DNA of 34,954 bases from Dehalococcoidia bacterium (GCA_003597995.1 QZJY01000005.1:1-34954), one strand, 5' to 3'; shown: positions 14,259 through 23,261, numbered from the stretch's first letter. Program-made: numbers and translations. Notes: generated by a model from the letters alone, not told the origin.

Positions 14259-14277
14259 ATTGTTGCCTCTCTATGCA

Positions 14278-15465
14278 TTAGTGCTTGGACTTGAAGCGGT
14301 TGCGGCCGTCCTGCCAGGCGGAAAGCTTGGATAAAGCCTTTACGAGGGCGGCATCCGGCAGCGTCAGCGAAAGGCGCACGTAACCCTCGCCGCTGGGTCC
14401 GTAGCCGGTACCTGGTATGACCAGCACGCCAACCTGGTCCAGCAGGTTGGCGGAAAACTCCATCGACGTGTATCCGGGAGGAACCCTGGCCCAGACATAA
14501 AGGCTGGCTTTGGGGGCCTGGGCTATGCAGCCGATGTCATTCAGCACATCCACCACCAGGTCGCGCCGGCGCTGGTAGGTATTATTATGCTGAGTGATGG
14601 CCTCCTGCGGCCCGTTGAAAGCCTCGATAGCGGCGTACTGGATAGCTTGGGGAATGCCGGAATCCAGGTTGGACTTGATCCTCTTGAGGGCATCTATCAT
14701 AGTGGCATTGCCCACGGCCATGCCGATGCGCCAGCCGGTCATGTTGTAGCTCTTGGAGAGCGAGTGGAACTCTATGCCGGCTTCTCTGGCGCCATTGGCC
14801 TGGAGGTAGCTCACCGGCTTGTAACCGTCATAAGCTACTTCGGTATAGGGGCCGTCGTGGCAGATGGCCAGGTTGTTCCTGCGGGCGAATTCTATGGCCC
14901 GGTTGAAGAAATCGAGTTCAGCCACCGCCCCGGTGGGATTATTGGGGTAGTTCAGCCACAGGACTTTTGCTCGTTTTAATACATCTTGCGGGATGGCGTC
15001 CAGGTCGGGCAGGAATTGGCGCTCGGCGGTAAGCGGCATGTAGTAAGGTTCTCCGCCGGCCAGTTTGGTGCTTATGCCGTAAACCGGATAAGCGGGATCC
15101 GGCACCAGCGCCACATCACCCGCGTCGATAAAGCAAAAAGCAATGTGCCCGATGCCCTCTTTGGAACCGATGAGAGGCAACACCTCGGTGTTGGGGTCCA
15201 GTGTGACGCCGAAACGCCTCTGGTACCAGCCGGCGATAGCCTGGCGTAGCACTGGAAGACCCTCGCTTTCGGGATAACGGTGGTTGGCCGGGTCATGTGC
15301 GGCTTCGCAGAGCTTATCTATAATATTAGTGGGTGTGGGAATATCGGGGTCTCCGATGCCGAAACTGATAACCTCTTCGCCACGGGCTCGTTTTTCGGCT
15401 AGCTTTTTATTGATTTCGACGAATAGATACGGCGCAAGCTGGTTCATGCGCTGTGACAGTCTCAT
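14278..15465 (-). CDS. dapL: LL-diaminopimelate aminotransferase
   Basis: Class I/II PLP aminotransferase, 395 aa, converting tetrahydrodipicolinate plus glutamate directly to LL-diaminopimelate, the short route to lysine. Visible are SFGIGDPDIPTP near the N terminus, the NYPNNPTGA segment and the PLP-lysine motif SLSKSYNMTGWRIGMAVGN. I choose ATG 15465, with GGGAG 7 nt upstream; the frame is open to 15510, but that would run into dapF. It follows dapF by 32 nt, and the next pathway enzyme being adjacent supports DapL over a general aspartate aminotransferase. Confidence 0.92.
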   Translation of the reverse strand: MRLSQRMNQLAPYLFVEINKKLAEKRARGEEVISFGIGDPDIPTPTNIIDKLCEAAHDPANHRYPESEGLPVLRQAIAGWYQRRFGVTLDPNTEVLPLIGSKEGIGHIAFCFIDAGDVALVPDPAYPVYGISTKLAGGEPYYMPLTAERQFLPDLDAIPQDVLKRAKVLWLNYPNNPTGAVAELDFFNRAIEFARRNNLAICHDGPYTEVAYDGYKPVSYLQANGAREAGIEFHSLSKSYNMTGWRIGMAVGNATMIDALKRIKSNLDSGIPQAIQYAAIEAFNGPQEAITQHNNTYQRRRDLVVDVLNDIGCIAQAPKASLYVWARVPPGYTSMEFSANLLDQVGVLVIPGTGYGPSGEGYVRLSLTLPDAALVKALSKLSAWQDGRNRFKSKH

Positions 15466-15497
15466 GACTATACTCCCTTCGTGTTCTAAATCAGAGG

Positions 15498-16349
15498 TTA
15501 TTCCGGCCACTCACCGGTGAAAACGGCTTCTGCCGGGCCGGTGAGCAAGGCTTCTTCTTTTTTATGCCACTCGACTTCGGCAGGACCGCCGGAAAGTAAG
15601 ACTTCTACCTTTGAATCACTGAGCCCCAATAACTGCCCTGCAATGGCTACGGCGCAGGCGCCGCTGCCGCAGGCCAGTGTCTCGCCCACTCCGCGTTCCC
15701 ATACGCGCATCTCGATACGACTCCGGCTGATGACGCGCGCTACCTCGAAATTGACGCCGTGCGGGAAGAGCTTATATTTTTCCACGGCGGGACCGATATT
15801 CTTTAAGGGGAAATCGGTGACGGGTTCGTCGATAAAACAAACCGCGTGCGGATTGCCCATGGAAACAAAATTCAGGCGCAATTTTCGTCCGGACATTTCC
15901 AGTGGATAATCCCCAGTCATTATGTCAAATACTTTGCCCTTACCGGGCTCCAGCGCCACCGGGATATTTGCGGGCTTGAATTCGGGTTTGCCCATGCCCA
16001 CCTGGGTTTTAAGTGCGTTGTTTTCGTCTTTAATCAATTTGGCTGGACGGATGCCCGCCATGGTTTCAATACTAACGGCATTGCCTGAAATCATTTTTTG
16101 GTCGACAAGATATCTGACGAAGCAGCGCAGGCCGTTGCCGCAGGCTTCCGCCTCGGAGCCGTCGGGGTTAAAAATCCTCATCCTGAAGTCCGCTTCCTCG
16201 GAATGGAGGAGAACCAGCAAGCCGTCGGCACCTATGCCGAAATGCAGCCGGCACATGGCCCTGGCCAGCCTGGACCAGTCGCGGTCCTTGCCCCTGGCGT
16301 CCACCAGCACGAAATCGTTGCCCAAGCCCTGCAGTTTGGTGAAGTGCAT
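15498..16349 (-). CDS. dapF: Diaminopimelate epimerase
   Basis: PLP-independent racemase, 283 aa, converting LL- to meso-diaminopimelate. The first catalytic cysteine is in EACGNGLRC (C70) and the second in LACGSGACA near the C terminus; the opening TKLQGLGNDFV is characteristic. ATG 16349 has GAGG 7 nt upstream and lies 10 nt after miaA. In wall-less Dehalococcoidia the product would serve lysine synthesis only (inference). Confidence 0.95.
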   Translation of the reverse strand: MHFTKLQGLGNDFVLVDARGKDRDWSRLARAMCRLHFGIGADGLLVLLHSEEADFRMRIFNPDGSEAEACGNGLRCFVRYLVDQKMISGNAVSIETMAGIRPAKLIKDENNALKTQVGMGKPEFKPANIPVALEPGKGKVFDIMTGDYPLEMSGRKLRLNFVSMGNPHAVCFIDEPVTDFPLKNIGPAVEKYKLFPHGVNFEVARVISRSRIEMRVWERGVGETLACGSGACAVAIAGQLLGLSDSKVEVLLSGGPAEVEWHKKEEALLTGPAEAVFTGEWPE

Positions 16350-16359
16350 TTTGAAGCCT

Positions 16360-17271
16360 CTATGTATTCAAAAATTCGGTTACCATTGTCTTTATCTTAA
16401 TGTAGGGTTCGGCATCCACGTCGAACCAGTGTATTCTATCATCTTTTGGCCCGAACCAGTTATATTGCTGGCGCACCAGGCGGTGGCTCTCGTTTTTCAC
16501 CTGCTGGATGGCTTTATCCAGGCTGATTTTCCCTTGCAGGGAAAACCCTATCTGGTGGTAACCGATGCCGGACATGGAAGGCAACTCCAATCCATAACCC
16601 TTGTTTATGAGTCTCCGTACTTCTTCCACTAATCCGCGGTTCACCATGCTGTCCACCCTCTCATCGATGCGGCGGTAGAGCGCTTCCCTGGAGGCGGTGA
16701 GTCCGACTATCAGGTAATCAAAAGGAGGCTTGATTTTCGTGGGCGCATTGCTTGATAAGGACTTTTGTTTTATTTCCAGCGCCCTTATCACGCGGCGGAT
16801 ATTGCGCGGGTCTATGCGGCTGGCAGCCTCGGCGTCCAGTTGTTTGAGCTCCTCGTACAGCTTTTCTGACTCACCCTGTGCGGCGCGCTCTTCCAGGCAT
16901 TTTCTCAAACCAGCGTCGGGCGCCACTCTGGGTATCTGCCAGCCTTCCAGCACCGCCCAGACGTAGAGTCCACTGCCGCCCACGAGCAAAGGAACATGCC
17001 CACGTGAGGCAATCTCATCTATGGTTTTATACGCCAGTTCTTGGTACTGCGCCAGGCTGAAATCATGGTCCGGATTTACAATATCTATAAGGTGGTGGGA
17101 TACTGATGCTTGCTCGGCACGCGAGGGTTTGGCCGTACCGATGTCTAGACGACGGTATACCTGCCGGCTGTCGGCGCTGATAATCTCGCCATGAAAATCC
17201 TGCGCGAGCTTTAAGGCCAGCGCGCTCTTGCCCACGCCGGTGGGTCCGACTATAGCGATTACGCGCTTCAT
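16360..17271 (-). CDS. miaA: tRNA dimethylallyltransferase
   Basis: Transfers a dimethylallyl group from DMAPP to A37 of tRNAs reading UNN codons; 303 aa. P-loop GPTGVGKSALA near the N terminus, DSRQVYRRLDIGTAKPS, HLIDIVNPD and the C-terminal RQYNWF motif are present. Start ATG 17271 is preferred over the upstream TTG at 17280; neither has a clear ribosome binding site. Its prenyl donor derives from the pathway that starts with dxs, the first gene of the same operon. Confidence 0.94.
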   Translation of the reverse strand: MKRVIAIVGPTGVGKSALALKLAQDFHGEIISADSRQVYRRLDIGTAKPSRAEQASVSHHLIDIVNPDHDFSLAQYQELAYKTIDEIASRGHVPLLVGGSGLYVWAVLEGWQIPRVAPDAGLRKCLEERAAQGESEKLYEELKQLDAEAASRIDPRNIRRVIRALEIKQKSLSSNAPTKIKPPFDYLIVGLTASREALYRRIDERVDSMVNRGLVEEVRRLINKGYGLELPSMSGIGYHQIGFSLQGKISLDKAIQQVKNESHRLVRQQYNWFGPKDDRIHWFDVDAEPYIKIKTMVTEFLNT

Positions 17272-17291
17272 AAAAATCAACGGGAGATAGT

Positions 17292-18059
17292 TTATCCGTT
17301 GCGGCCTTTTGAGACTGCCGATTGCTTAACAATGCTGACGAACTCGGCGGCTTTCAGGCTGGCGCCTCCCACCAGCGCGCCGTCTATTTCCGGTTGCCCG
17401 ATGAACTCGGCAATGTTGGCCGCATTGACACTGCCGCCGTAGAGGATACGTGTGGCATCAGCAACCGGCTTGCCTATCAGGTTGGTAAGAATATCTCTGA
17501 TCAGCTTAATGGTTTTGTTCGCCTGAACACCGCTGGCGGCGCGTCCTGTCCCGATGGCCCAGACAGGCTCGTAAGCTATCACCAATCCCGCCGCCTCAAC
17601 GACCCCCTCCAGAGACTCCTTGAGTTGCTTGCTCACCACCGCTTCCGTTTTACCGCCATCATTTTCCGCCAGGCTTTCGCCCACGCAGAGGATGGGTTTC
17701 AGATTGGCTTTGAAAGCCGCCTTTACTTTTTTATTCACTATCTGGCTGCTCTCACCAAAGAGGCTCCTGCGCTCCGAATGCCCCAGGATGACGTACTGGC
17801 ACAGGCCAACCAACATCAGAGGCGAGACCTCGCCGGTGAAAGCGCCTTTGTCTTCATAATAGGCGTTTTGCGCACCAAGCATTATACGGCTTTGCCTGAG
17901 AAGCTCGGAGACTGCGACCAGCGAGATAAAAGGCGGGCAGAGCAGTGTTTCGACACCGGAAACCTCGTTAAGCTCTGGCAGCATCTGTTTCACCAGGGTA
18001 ACAGCTTCGACCGGGGTGGTGTTCATCTTCCAGTTGGCGGCAATCAAGGGTTTGCGCAT
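17292..18059 (-). CDS. tpiA: Triosephosphate isomerase
   Basis: Interconverts dihydroxyacetone phosphate and glyceraldehyde 3-phosphate; 255 aa, standard length. NWKMN near the start carries the catalytic lysine, LGHSERR the catalytic histidine, AYEPVWAIGTG the catalytic glutamate, and LYGGSVNAAN the phosphate-binding loop. ATG 18059 is 3 nt after the apgM stop, with GGAG upstream. Confidence 0.96.
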   Translation of the reverse strand: MRKPLIAANWKMNTTPVEAVTLVKQMLPELNEVSGVETLLCPPFISLVAVSELLRQSRIMLGAQNAYYEDKGAFTGEVSPLMLVGLCQYVILGHSERRSLFGESSQIVNKKVKAAFKANLKPILCVGESLAENDGGKTEAVVSKQLKESLEGVVEAAGLVIAYEPVWAIGTGRAASGVQANKTIKLIRDILTNLIGKPVADATRILYGGSVNAANIAEFIGQPEIDGALVGGASLKAAEFVSIVKQSAVSKGRNG

Positions 18060-18062
18060 GGT

Positions 18063-19271
18063 TTATGCTCCGAATTTGGTCAATTTGAGGGCGTGCGCCA
18101 TGGCCAGCGGCATGAGAGAGGTTGCCGGCATCAGCCCGAGAGAGCCCTGGCGGCACTCGGACTCGCCGAATTTTACAAGACGGTCGGGCCGGCACCACCT
18201 GGAGTGCAGCAGGCAGGGCACTGGATGCCAGCTATGGGCTGCCATGGCAGCCGGGGTGGAATGGTCCCCCGTGATAACCAGAACCTCCGGTTTGAGAGCC
18301 AGCAGTCGCGGAAGCGCCTTATCGGTGTCTTCTATGGCGGAGACCTTGCGCTTGAAGTCGCCGTCTTCACCGGCGGCGTCGGCTCCTTTTACATGTATAA
18401 AGAAGAAGTCGTATCTGGCATAATTCTGTTCCAGCGAGGCCAGCTCATCCGGCAGGGTGGGGCCGTTTGTCAGCACGTCCATGCCGACTATCTTGGCCAG
18501 CCCGCGGTACATGGGATAACTGGCGATGGCGGCGGCTTTCAATTTATAAATATCCGCCACCCCGGGGAAATCGGGCTTTTTGGAAAATCCGCGCAACAGC
18601 ACCATATTGGCCGGATGGTGCGAGTCTAATCTTTCTCTGACCTGAGCTAGGAAGCGGTTGACGATTTTGGCGGTGCGCTCAGCTTCCGGCGCGAGGGCTG
18701 CCACATCTTTAGGCGGCACGCCCGTTTGCTGCGGGTCGGCGTCGCTCAACTCGTCACGGAGTCCCTCGCCGCGGAAGACAGCCACCAGGCGGTGTTCTTT
18801 GACCGCCTGTACGATAACTTTCACGCCGTCGATTTCCATCCCATCGAGGAGTCCGCAGAGTTGTTTTCCCACTTCCGTAGATATTCTGCCGGCCCGCCGG
18901 TCACTGATTAAGCCGTTATTGTCGAGTGTACAGAAATTGCCGCGCGCGGCAATATCGCCGGGTGCGAGGTCGAAATCCATTCCTAGAGCCTCAAGCACAC
19001 CGCGTCCGATGGTAAAAACCAGGGGGTCGTAGCCGAATAATCCCAGATGGCCGGGGGCGCTGCCTGGAGTTATACCTGTCCCCACGGTTTGGAGCAGCCC
19101 GCAGTTGCCCAGGGATGCCAGTTTATTCATATTGGGAGTAGTTGCAGTTTCCAGTTCGGTCTTGCCGGATTTGTCGTGTGGCAGACCGCCCAGGCCGTCT
19201 ATCACCAGAAGGACAATTTTAGCGGGAGATGTAATGGATAGCTCTTTCATCATGTCCAGTCCTGTTTGCAC
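18063..19271 (-). CDS. apgM: Archaeal-type cofactor-independent phosphoglycerate mutase
   Basis: Interconverts 3- and 2-phosphoglycerate; 402 aa, alkaline phosphatase superfamily, ApgM type rather than the longer bacterial GpmI. LLVIDGLGGLP supplies the first metal site, GSAPGHLGLFGYDP the serine-nucleophile region, HVKGADAAGEDGD and TGDHSTP the remaining metal ligands. GTG 19271 has GGAGG 4 nt upstream, placed right after the pgk stop; ATG 19253 is an alternative. Confidence 0.94.
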   Translation of the reverse strand: MQTGLDMMKELSITSPAKIVLLVIDGLGGLPHDKSGKTELETATTPNMNKLASLGNCGLLQTVGTGITPGSAPGHLGLFGYDPLVFTIGRGVLEALGMDFDLAPGDIAARGNFCTLDNNGLISDRRAGRISTEVGKQLCGLLDGMEIDGVKVIVQAVKEHRLVAVFRGEGLRDELSDADPQQTGVPPKDVAALAPEAERTAKIVNRFLAQVRERLDSHHPANMVLLRGFSKKPDFPGVADIYKLKAAAIASYPMYRGLAKIVGMDVLTNGPTLPDELASLEQNYARYDFFFIHVKGADAAGEDGDFKRKVSAIEDTDKALPRLLALKPEVLVITGDHSTPAAMAAHSWHPVPCLLHSRWCRPDRLVKFGESECRQGSLGLMPATSLMPLAMAHALKLTKFGA

Positions 19272-19281
19272 TGTACCTCCT

Positions 19282-20475
19282 TTAGTCCGCCTGGTTTTTA
19301 TCCAGCAGGACTTCTACTCCCGGCAATGTTTCGCCGCTGAGGAATTTGAGCGCAGCGCCGCCACCGGTGGAGACGAAAGTCATCCTGCCGTTGAGGTTCA
19401 TAGCGGTGACGATCTCCGCCGTCGAGCCCCCTCCGATAATAGTAGTGGCGTTGATGCTGGAAATGATGCGGGCCATCGCCTGCGTGCCTTCGGCAAACTG
19501 AGGGATTTCGTAGATACCCATAGGACCGTTCCAGAAGACTGTTTTACAGCGTTCCAGAATGCGGGTAAAACGGCTTATGGTCAAAGCACCGATATCCACT
19601 ATGCGCCTGTCAGCCGGTATGCTCTTTACAGAGACGGTCTCCCAGCTTGCGTCAAGACCAACATCGGCCACCACTACATCTTCAGGCAGATGGAGTTTAA
19701 CCCCGTTTTTCTCCGCTTTCTCCATAAGATAGGAAGCGGTCTCGATATTGCCGTCCAGCAGCGACTGGCCCACCTCGTAACCCTTGGCCTTAAGGAAAGT
19801 AGCGGCCATGCCGCCGCCGATGATGATGAAGTCCACACGCGGCAGGATATTTTCGATGAGCGCCACCTTGTCGCTCACTTTGGCGCCTCCCAGCAACAGG
19901 CCGAACGGGCGTACCGGGTCGCGCAACACCTTTCCAAGAGAAGTTATCTCTTTTTCTAGCAGCAGGCCCGCCACGGCGGGCAGGTATTTGGTAACGCCCA
20001 CGATGGAAGCATGCGCGCGGTGAGCTGTGCCGAAAGCATCGTCTACATAAATATCGCCCAGTTTAGCCAGAGACTGGGCGAAAGCCGTGTCGTTTTTTTC
20101 TTCCTCCAGATGAAAACGCAGGTTTTCCAGGACGAGAATATCCCCGTTTTTCAACTGGCTGACAGTGGTTTCGACCTCGGGACCGATGCAGTCCGGGGCA
20201 GAGTCCACGGGCTGGCGCAGGATGCTCGCCAGTCTTTCGGCAACTCCTTTGAGACTCAGGCCGGGAACAATCTTGCCTTTGGGCCGACCCATGTGCGAGC
20301 AGAGTATGACCCGTGCGTCGTGTTCAATAAGGTAATCTATGGTGGGGATGGTCGCTTTGATGCGGCTGTCGTCCATAATCCTGCCGCTGGTTACATCAAG
20401 CGGGACATTGAAATCCACGCGGGCCAGCACCCTCTTGCCGGCAACATTTATGTCTCGAACGGTTTTTTTATCCAT
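19282..20475 (-). CDS. pgk: Phosphoglycerate kinase
   Basis: Transfers phosphate between 1,3-bisphosphoglycerate and ADP; 397 aa. RVDFNVPLD, SHMGRPKG, ENLRFHLEEE, the LLGGAKVSDK nucleotide-site region and GGGSTAE near the C terminus all match. ATG 20475 has AGGAG 4-5 nt upstream. It lies about 36 nt after dxs and 10 nt before apgM. Confidence 0.96.
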   Translation of the reverse strand: MDKKTVRDINVAGKRVLARVDFNVPLDVTSGRIMDDSRIKATIPTIDYLIEHDARVILCSHMGRPKGKIVPGLSLKGVAERLASILRQPVDSAPDCIGPEVETTVSQLKNGDILVLENLRFHLEEEKNDTAFAQSLAKLGDIYVDDAFGTAHRAHASIVGVTKYLPAVAGLLLEKEITSLGKVLRDPVRPFGLLLGGAKVSDKVALIENILPRVDFIIIGGGMAATFLKAKGYEVGQSLLDGNIETASYLMEKAEKNGVKLHLPEDVVVADVGLDASWETVSVKSIPADRRIVDIGALTISRFTRILERCKTVFWNGPMGIYEIPQFAEGTQAMARIISSINATTIIGGGSTAEIVTAMNLNGRMTFVSTGGGAALKFLSGETLPGVEVLLDKNQAD

Positions 20476-20511
20476 TTTCTCCTGTCCTGAGCCTGGTCTG
20501 GGTGCAGTATA

Positions 20512-22401
20512 TCAATGCCGCAACGATTTCATTTTCGGATTGGCGAGTTCAGGGAAGAAATCTTGAATCTGCTGCACGATGCCCCGGGTGTCCAGTGCGT
20601 ATTTCGCGCGGAGGATAGCCTGCGTGCCGTGTTCCACGAATTCATCAGGTATGCCAATGCAGCGGGCATGCACATCTTGCATGCAGGACTGTTCCAGGAG
20701 CGTAATCACTGAACTCCCGAAACCTCCGGCAAGCACATTTTCTTCAATGGTAACGATATTTTTGATGCGTTGCGCCACGCCTGTAATAAGACTGGTGTCG
20801 AGCGGTCTGGCAAAACGGCCGTTAATGACGGTAGTCTCGATACCTTTTTCCGCCAGAATGGCGGCTGCATCCATTGCGGTCTGAACGCTCACACCAATCG
20901 CTATGATAGCCAGGTCCTGCCCTTCCCGCAGAATTTCTGCGTTGCCGATGGGGATGGAATGCAGTTCTGTATCCATGGCCACCCCCAGGCCGTTGCCACG
21001 CGGATAACGCACGGCCATGGGCTGGCCACAGCAAACAGCGGTATATAACAGGTGCTGTAATTCGTTTTCGTCCCTGGGCGCTGCTACTGCCAGGTTGGGG
21101 ATAAGCGACAGGTACGAGAGGTCGAATATCCCCTGATGTGTCTTACCGTCGTCACCCACGATCCCTCCCCGGTCCACAGCAAAAACCACCGGAATTTTTT
21201 GCAGGCAGACATCATGGATGATCTGGTCGAAGGAACGTTGTAGGAAAGTGGAGTATATGGCCACCACCGGTTTGATATCCTGGGTAGCCAGCCCGGCGGC
21301 GAAGGTGACGGCATGCTGCTCGCAGATTCCGACATCGAACACCCGGTTGGGGAATTCTTTCTGCACCATGTTGAGGCAGTTTCCCTCCGGCATGGCGGGG
21401 GTGATGACAACAACCCTGGGATCAAGGCGCATTATCTTCTGCATTGTCTGAGCGAATACCTCGCTGTAGCTGGGCGCTACCTTCGCTTTGCCGCCTTTGG
21501 GGGCTACGCCGTGGAAGCATACGGCATCGTTTTCGGCAGGCCCGTAACCCTTGCCCTTGGTGGTCACAATGTGCACCAGCACGGCCTTATGCGTGTATTC
21601 GCGCGCCTGTGTCAGCGCCGATTCCAGCTCGGCGATGTTATGCCCATCTATCGGTCCCATGTAAGCTAGTCCCAGGTCCTCCCAGATGGTATTTTTAATG
21701 AAGAGGGTTTTGAGACTGTGTTTCAGCTGGCTGCCGAAACTGGTTGCCTGTTTGCCAAGAGGCAATGAACCTAGAATACGTTTGCCGCTTTCGTTAGCCT
21801 TGTAGTAACGGCGGTCGAAACGCACCCTGCGCAACAGTTTGGCGATGGCTCCCACTGTGGGAGAAATGGACATGCCGTTATCATTCAGCACTACGATAAG
21901 CCTGGTGCCTGAAGAAGCTGTGTTATTCAGAGCTTCGAGAGCCATGCCGCCGCCGATAGCCCCGTCTCCGATGACGGCGATTACATTATAATGTTCACCG
22001 GACAGGTCGCGGGCAGTGGCCATACCCAGTGCGGCTGATATGGAGGTGCTGGCGTGGCCGGTCCCGAAAGAGTCGTGGACGCTCTCATCGCGTGAAGGAA
22101 AACCGGACAGTCCGCCGTACTGGCGCAGCGTGTGAAATTGCTTGCGGCGGCCGGTCAGCAGCTTGTGGGCGTAGGCCTGGTGGCCGACGTCCCAGATAAT
22201 TTTATCTACAGGACTGTCGAACACGCGGTGCAAGGCTATAGTAAGCTCAACAGCCCCCAGACTGGAAGCCAGATGGCCCCCGGTCACCTGGACGGTTTGG
22301 ACCATCTCCTGTCTTATTTCTTCGGCGAGGGGTTTAAGCTCTTTGGAGGGAAGGCGCTTAATGTCGGCGGGACTGTTGATGCTGTCTAGCAGTTTTGCCA
22401 T
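20512..22401 (-). CDS. dxs: 1-deoxy-D-xylulose-5-phosphate synthase
   Basis: Thiamine-diphosphate enzyme condensing pyruvate and glyceraldehyde 3-phosphate, the first step of the MEP isoprenoid pathway; 629 aa. Visible are WDVGHQAYAHKLLTGR, SGFPSRDES, the cofactor motif GDGAIGGGMALEALN with LNDNGMSISP, the second-domain segment DVGICEQHAVTFAAGLA and the C-terminal transketolase domain with IEENVLAGGFGS. It is the first gene of an eight-gene operon whose triose enzymes make its substrate. There is no Shine-Dalgarno sequence before the ATG; the predicted leader is about 23 nt. Confidence 0.96.
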   Translation of the reverse strand: MAKLLDSINSPADIKRLPSKELKPLAEEIRQEMVQTVQVTGGHLASSLGAVELTIALHRVFDSPVDKIIWDVGHQAYAHKLLTGRRKQFHTLRQYGGLSGFPSRDESVHDSFGTGHASTSISAALGMATARDLSGEHYNVIAVIGDGAIGGGMALEALNNTASSGTRLIVVLNDNGMSISPTVGAIAKLLRRVRFDRRYYKANESGKRILGSLPLGKQATSFGSQLKHSLKTLFIKNTIWEDLGLAYMGPIDGHNIAELESALTQAREYTHKAVLVHIVTTKGKGYGPAENDAVCFHGVAPKGGKAKVAPSYSEVFAQTMQKIMRLDPRVVVITPAMPEGNCLNMVQKEFPNRVFDVGICEQHAVTFAAGLATQDIKPVVAIYSTFLQRSFDQIIHDVCLQKIPVVFAVDRGGIVGDDGKTHQGIFDLSYLSLIPNLAVAAPRDENELQHLLYTAVCCGQPMAVRYPRGNGLGVAMDTELHSIPIGNAEILREGQDLAIIAIGVSVQTAMDAAAILAEKGIETTVINGRFARPLDTSLITGVAQRIKNIVTIEENVLAGGFGSSVITLLEQSCMQDVHARCIGIPDEFVEHGTQAILRAKYALDTRGIVQQIQDFFPELANPKMKSLRH

Positions 22402-22429
22402 TTTATTTGAGCGGTTCTAATTTGACTAT

Positions 22430-22459
22430 ACTCTAACAACCAATACAAACCATTGTCAA
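22430..22459 (-). promoter_or_regulatory. Promoter of the dxs-to-hflX operon
   Basis: Minus-strand TTGACA (22459-22454), an 18-nt spacer and TAGAGT (22435-22430). All seven following genes are spaced by at most about 36 nt, so this one promoter could drive the 9.3-kb unit ending at hflX. Confidence 0.55.
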
Positions 22460-22507
22460 GGACTTTTAGCATTCGATTATTACCCAGGGCTAATTATAGC
22501 TCAGGCA

Positions 22508-22533
22508 CAAACATTATGTCGAATATTTATTCG
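22508..22533. repeat. Repeated 14-mer plus palindrome between divergent promoters
   Basis: CAAACATTATGTCG (22508-22521) recurs exactly at 23711-23724. Here it overlaps a perfect palindrome CGAATA-TT-TATTCG (22520-22533) between the dxs promoter and that of the next gene. It could be an operator acting on either side. A shared 14-mer alone is not statistically striking in 35 kb. Confidence 0.3.
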
Positions 22534-22582
22534 GCCAGTCAAAGATGTCCGGGTATTGGCTCTCTTTATTAGTATCCTGGAA

Positions 22583-22611
22583 TTGACAAATAAATAAAAT
22601 TTATGTATTAT
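22583..22611 (+). promoter_or_regulatory. Near-consensus promoter of the TOBE-like gene
   Basis: TTGACA (22583-22588), a 17-nt spacer and TATTAT (22606-22611). Transcription should start near 22618, only about 6 nt before the ATG at 22624, so the transcript would be leaderless or nearly so. Confidence 0.7.
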
Positions 22612-22623
22612 GCTTGAATAAAT

Positions 22624-23121
22624 ATGCAGAATGAAACTCGCGATAGAAATTCTCCAACGGCAAATAGCTCGATATACCCCGTAGATGCCAATGGCGATAA
22701 ACTGATACTGTTTCCCGGCAAGATAGTGCGAAGGAACGGCGCGCTGGCTTTTCATGGGGCGCTCGCGCAATTTTTCCTGACCGTAGCCATGGGTAAAGCG
22801 GTCTGGCTTAAAAAAGTCAGCGAGCAGGAAGAAGTATGCGTCGGGGTCAGCGCGAAATATATTCGCATAGATGGCGGTTCTTCAAATGACGACGTCTACA
22901 TTTCAGGAAACGTAGAAAGGAAGTCATTCTGTGGTTCCGACAATTGTATAAATGTGAGAATCGGCAAAGATAGAGTTATCGTCAAGTCCGAAAATCACGC
23001 TGAGTTTAATCATGGAGATGACATTCGATTGAATTTTAGCCGCAGCAATGCCATCCTGTTTCGCTGTTCAGCAGATAGCATCAATCAGGAAGCCATGCAT
23101 CTGGCTTTATCGGCAGTGTAA
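22624..23121 (+). CDS. Orphan TOBE/OB-like domain protein resembling the tail of a sugar ABC ATPase
   Basis: 165 aa, function unknown. The segment LILFPGKIVRRNG, then VSAKYIRIDGG, then INVRIGKDRVIVKSE and FNHGDDIRLNFSRSNAILF follow the pattern of the TOBE/OB C-terminal domain of MalK/UgpC-type ATPases (regulatory or ligand-binding part). No Walker A, signature or Walker B motif exists, and no ABC permease is nearby. The first ~20 residues (many S, N, T) look like an unstructured tail. A strong promoter and no Shine-Dalgarno sequence indicate a leaderless transcript. It is either a free-standing ligand-binding domain or a fragment that kept a promoter. The family assignment is by pattern only. 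Confidence 0.6.
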   Translation: MQNETRDRNSPTANSSIYPVDANGDKLILFPGKIVRRNGALAFHGALAQFFLTVAMGKAVWLKKVSEQEEVCVGVSAKYIRIDGGSSNDDVYISGNVERKSFCGSDNCINVRIGKDRVIVKSENHAEFNHGDDIRLNFSRSNAILFRCSADSINQEAMHLALSAV

Positions 23122-23174
23122 ATCAGCAAGTAAAATTCTGTCGACGCTCGAATACTCTCATTATGATACCAATC

Positions 23175-23238
23175 AGGCTACTGCCATTATGGCAATAGCC
23201 TTCAGGATGTTGCACTACTCGAAAAATGAGATTTTTCG
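23175..23238. terminator. Two hairpins between convergent genes
   Basis: AGGCTA-C-TGCCA (23175-23186) pairs with TGGCA-A-TAGCCT (23190-23201), one mismatch. CGAAAAAT (23220-23227) pairs perfectly with ATTTTTCG (23231-23238). Neither is followed by a long T run, but they lie between two converging genes, where a bidirectional terminator is expected. Confidence 0.4.
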
Positions 23239-23261
23239 GCTAATACGCCTGCAGCGGGTCT

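Noticed and set aside
17322-18629. 435-codon plus-strand open frame
   Set aside because: It lies entirely opposite tpiA and apgM, has no family motif, and arises from the high GC codon positions of the real genes.
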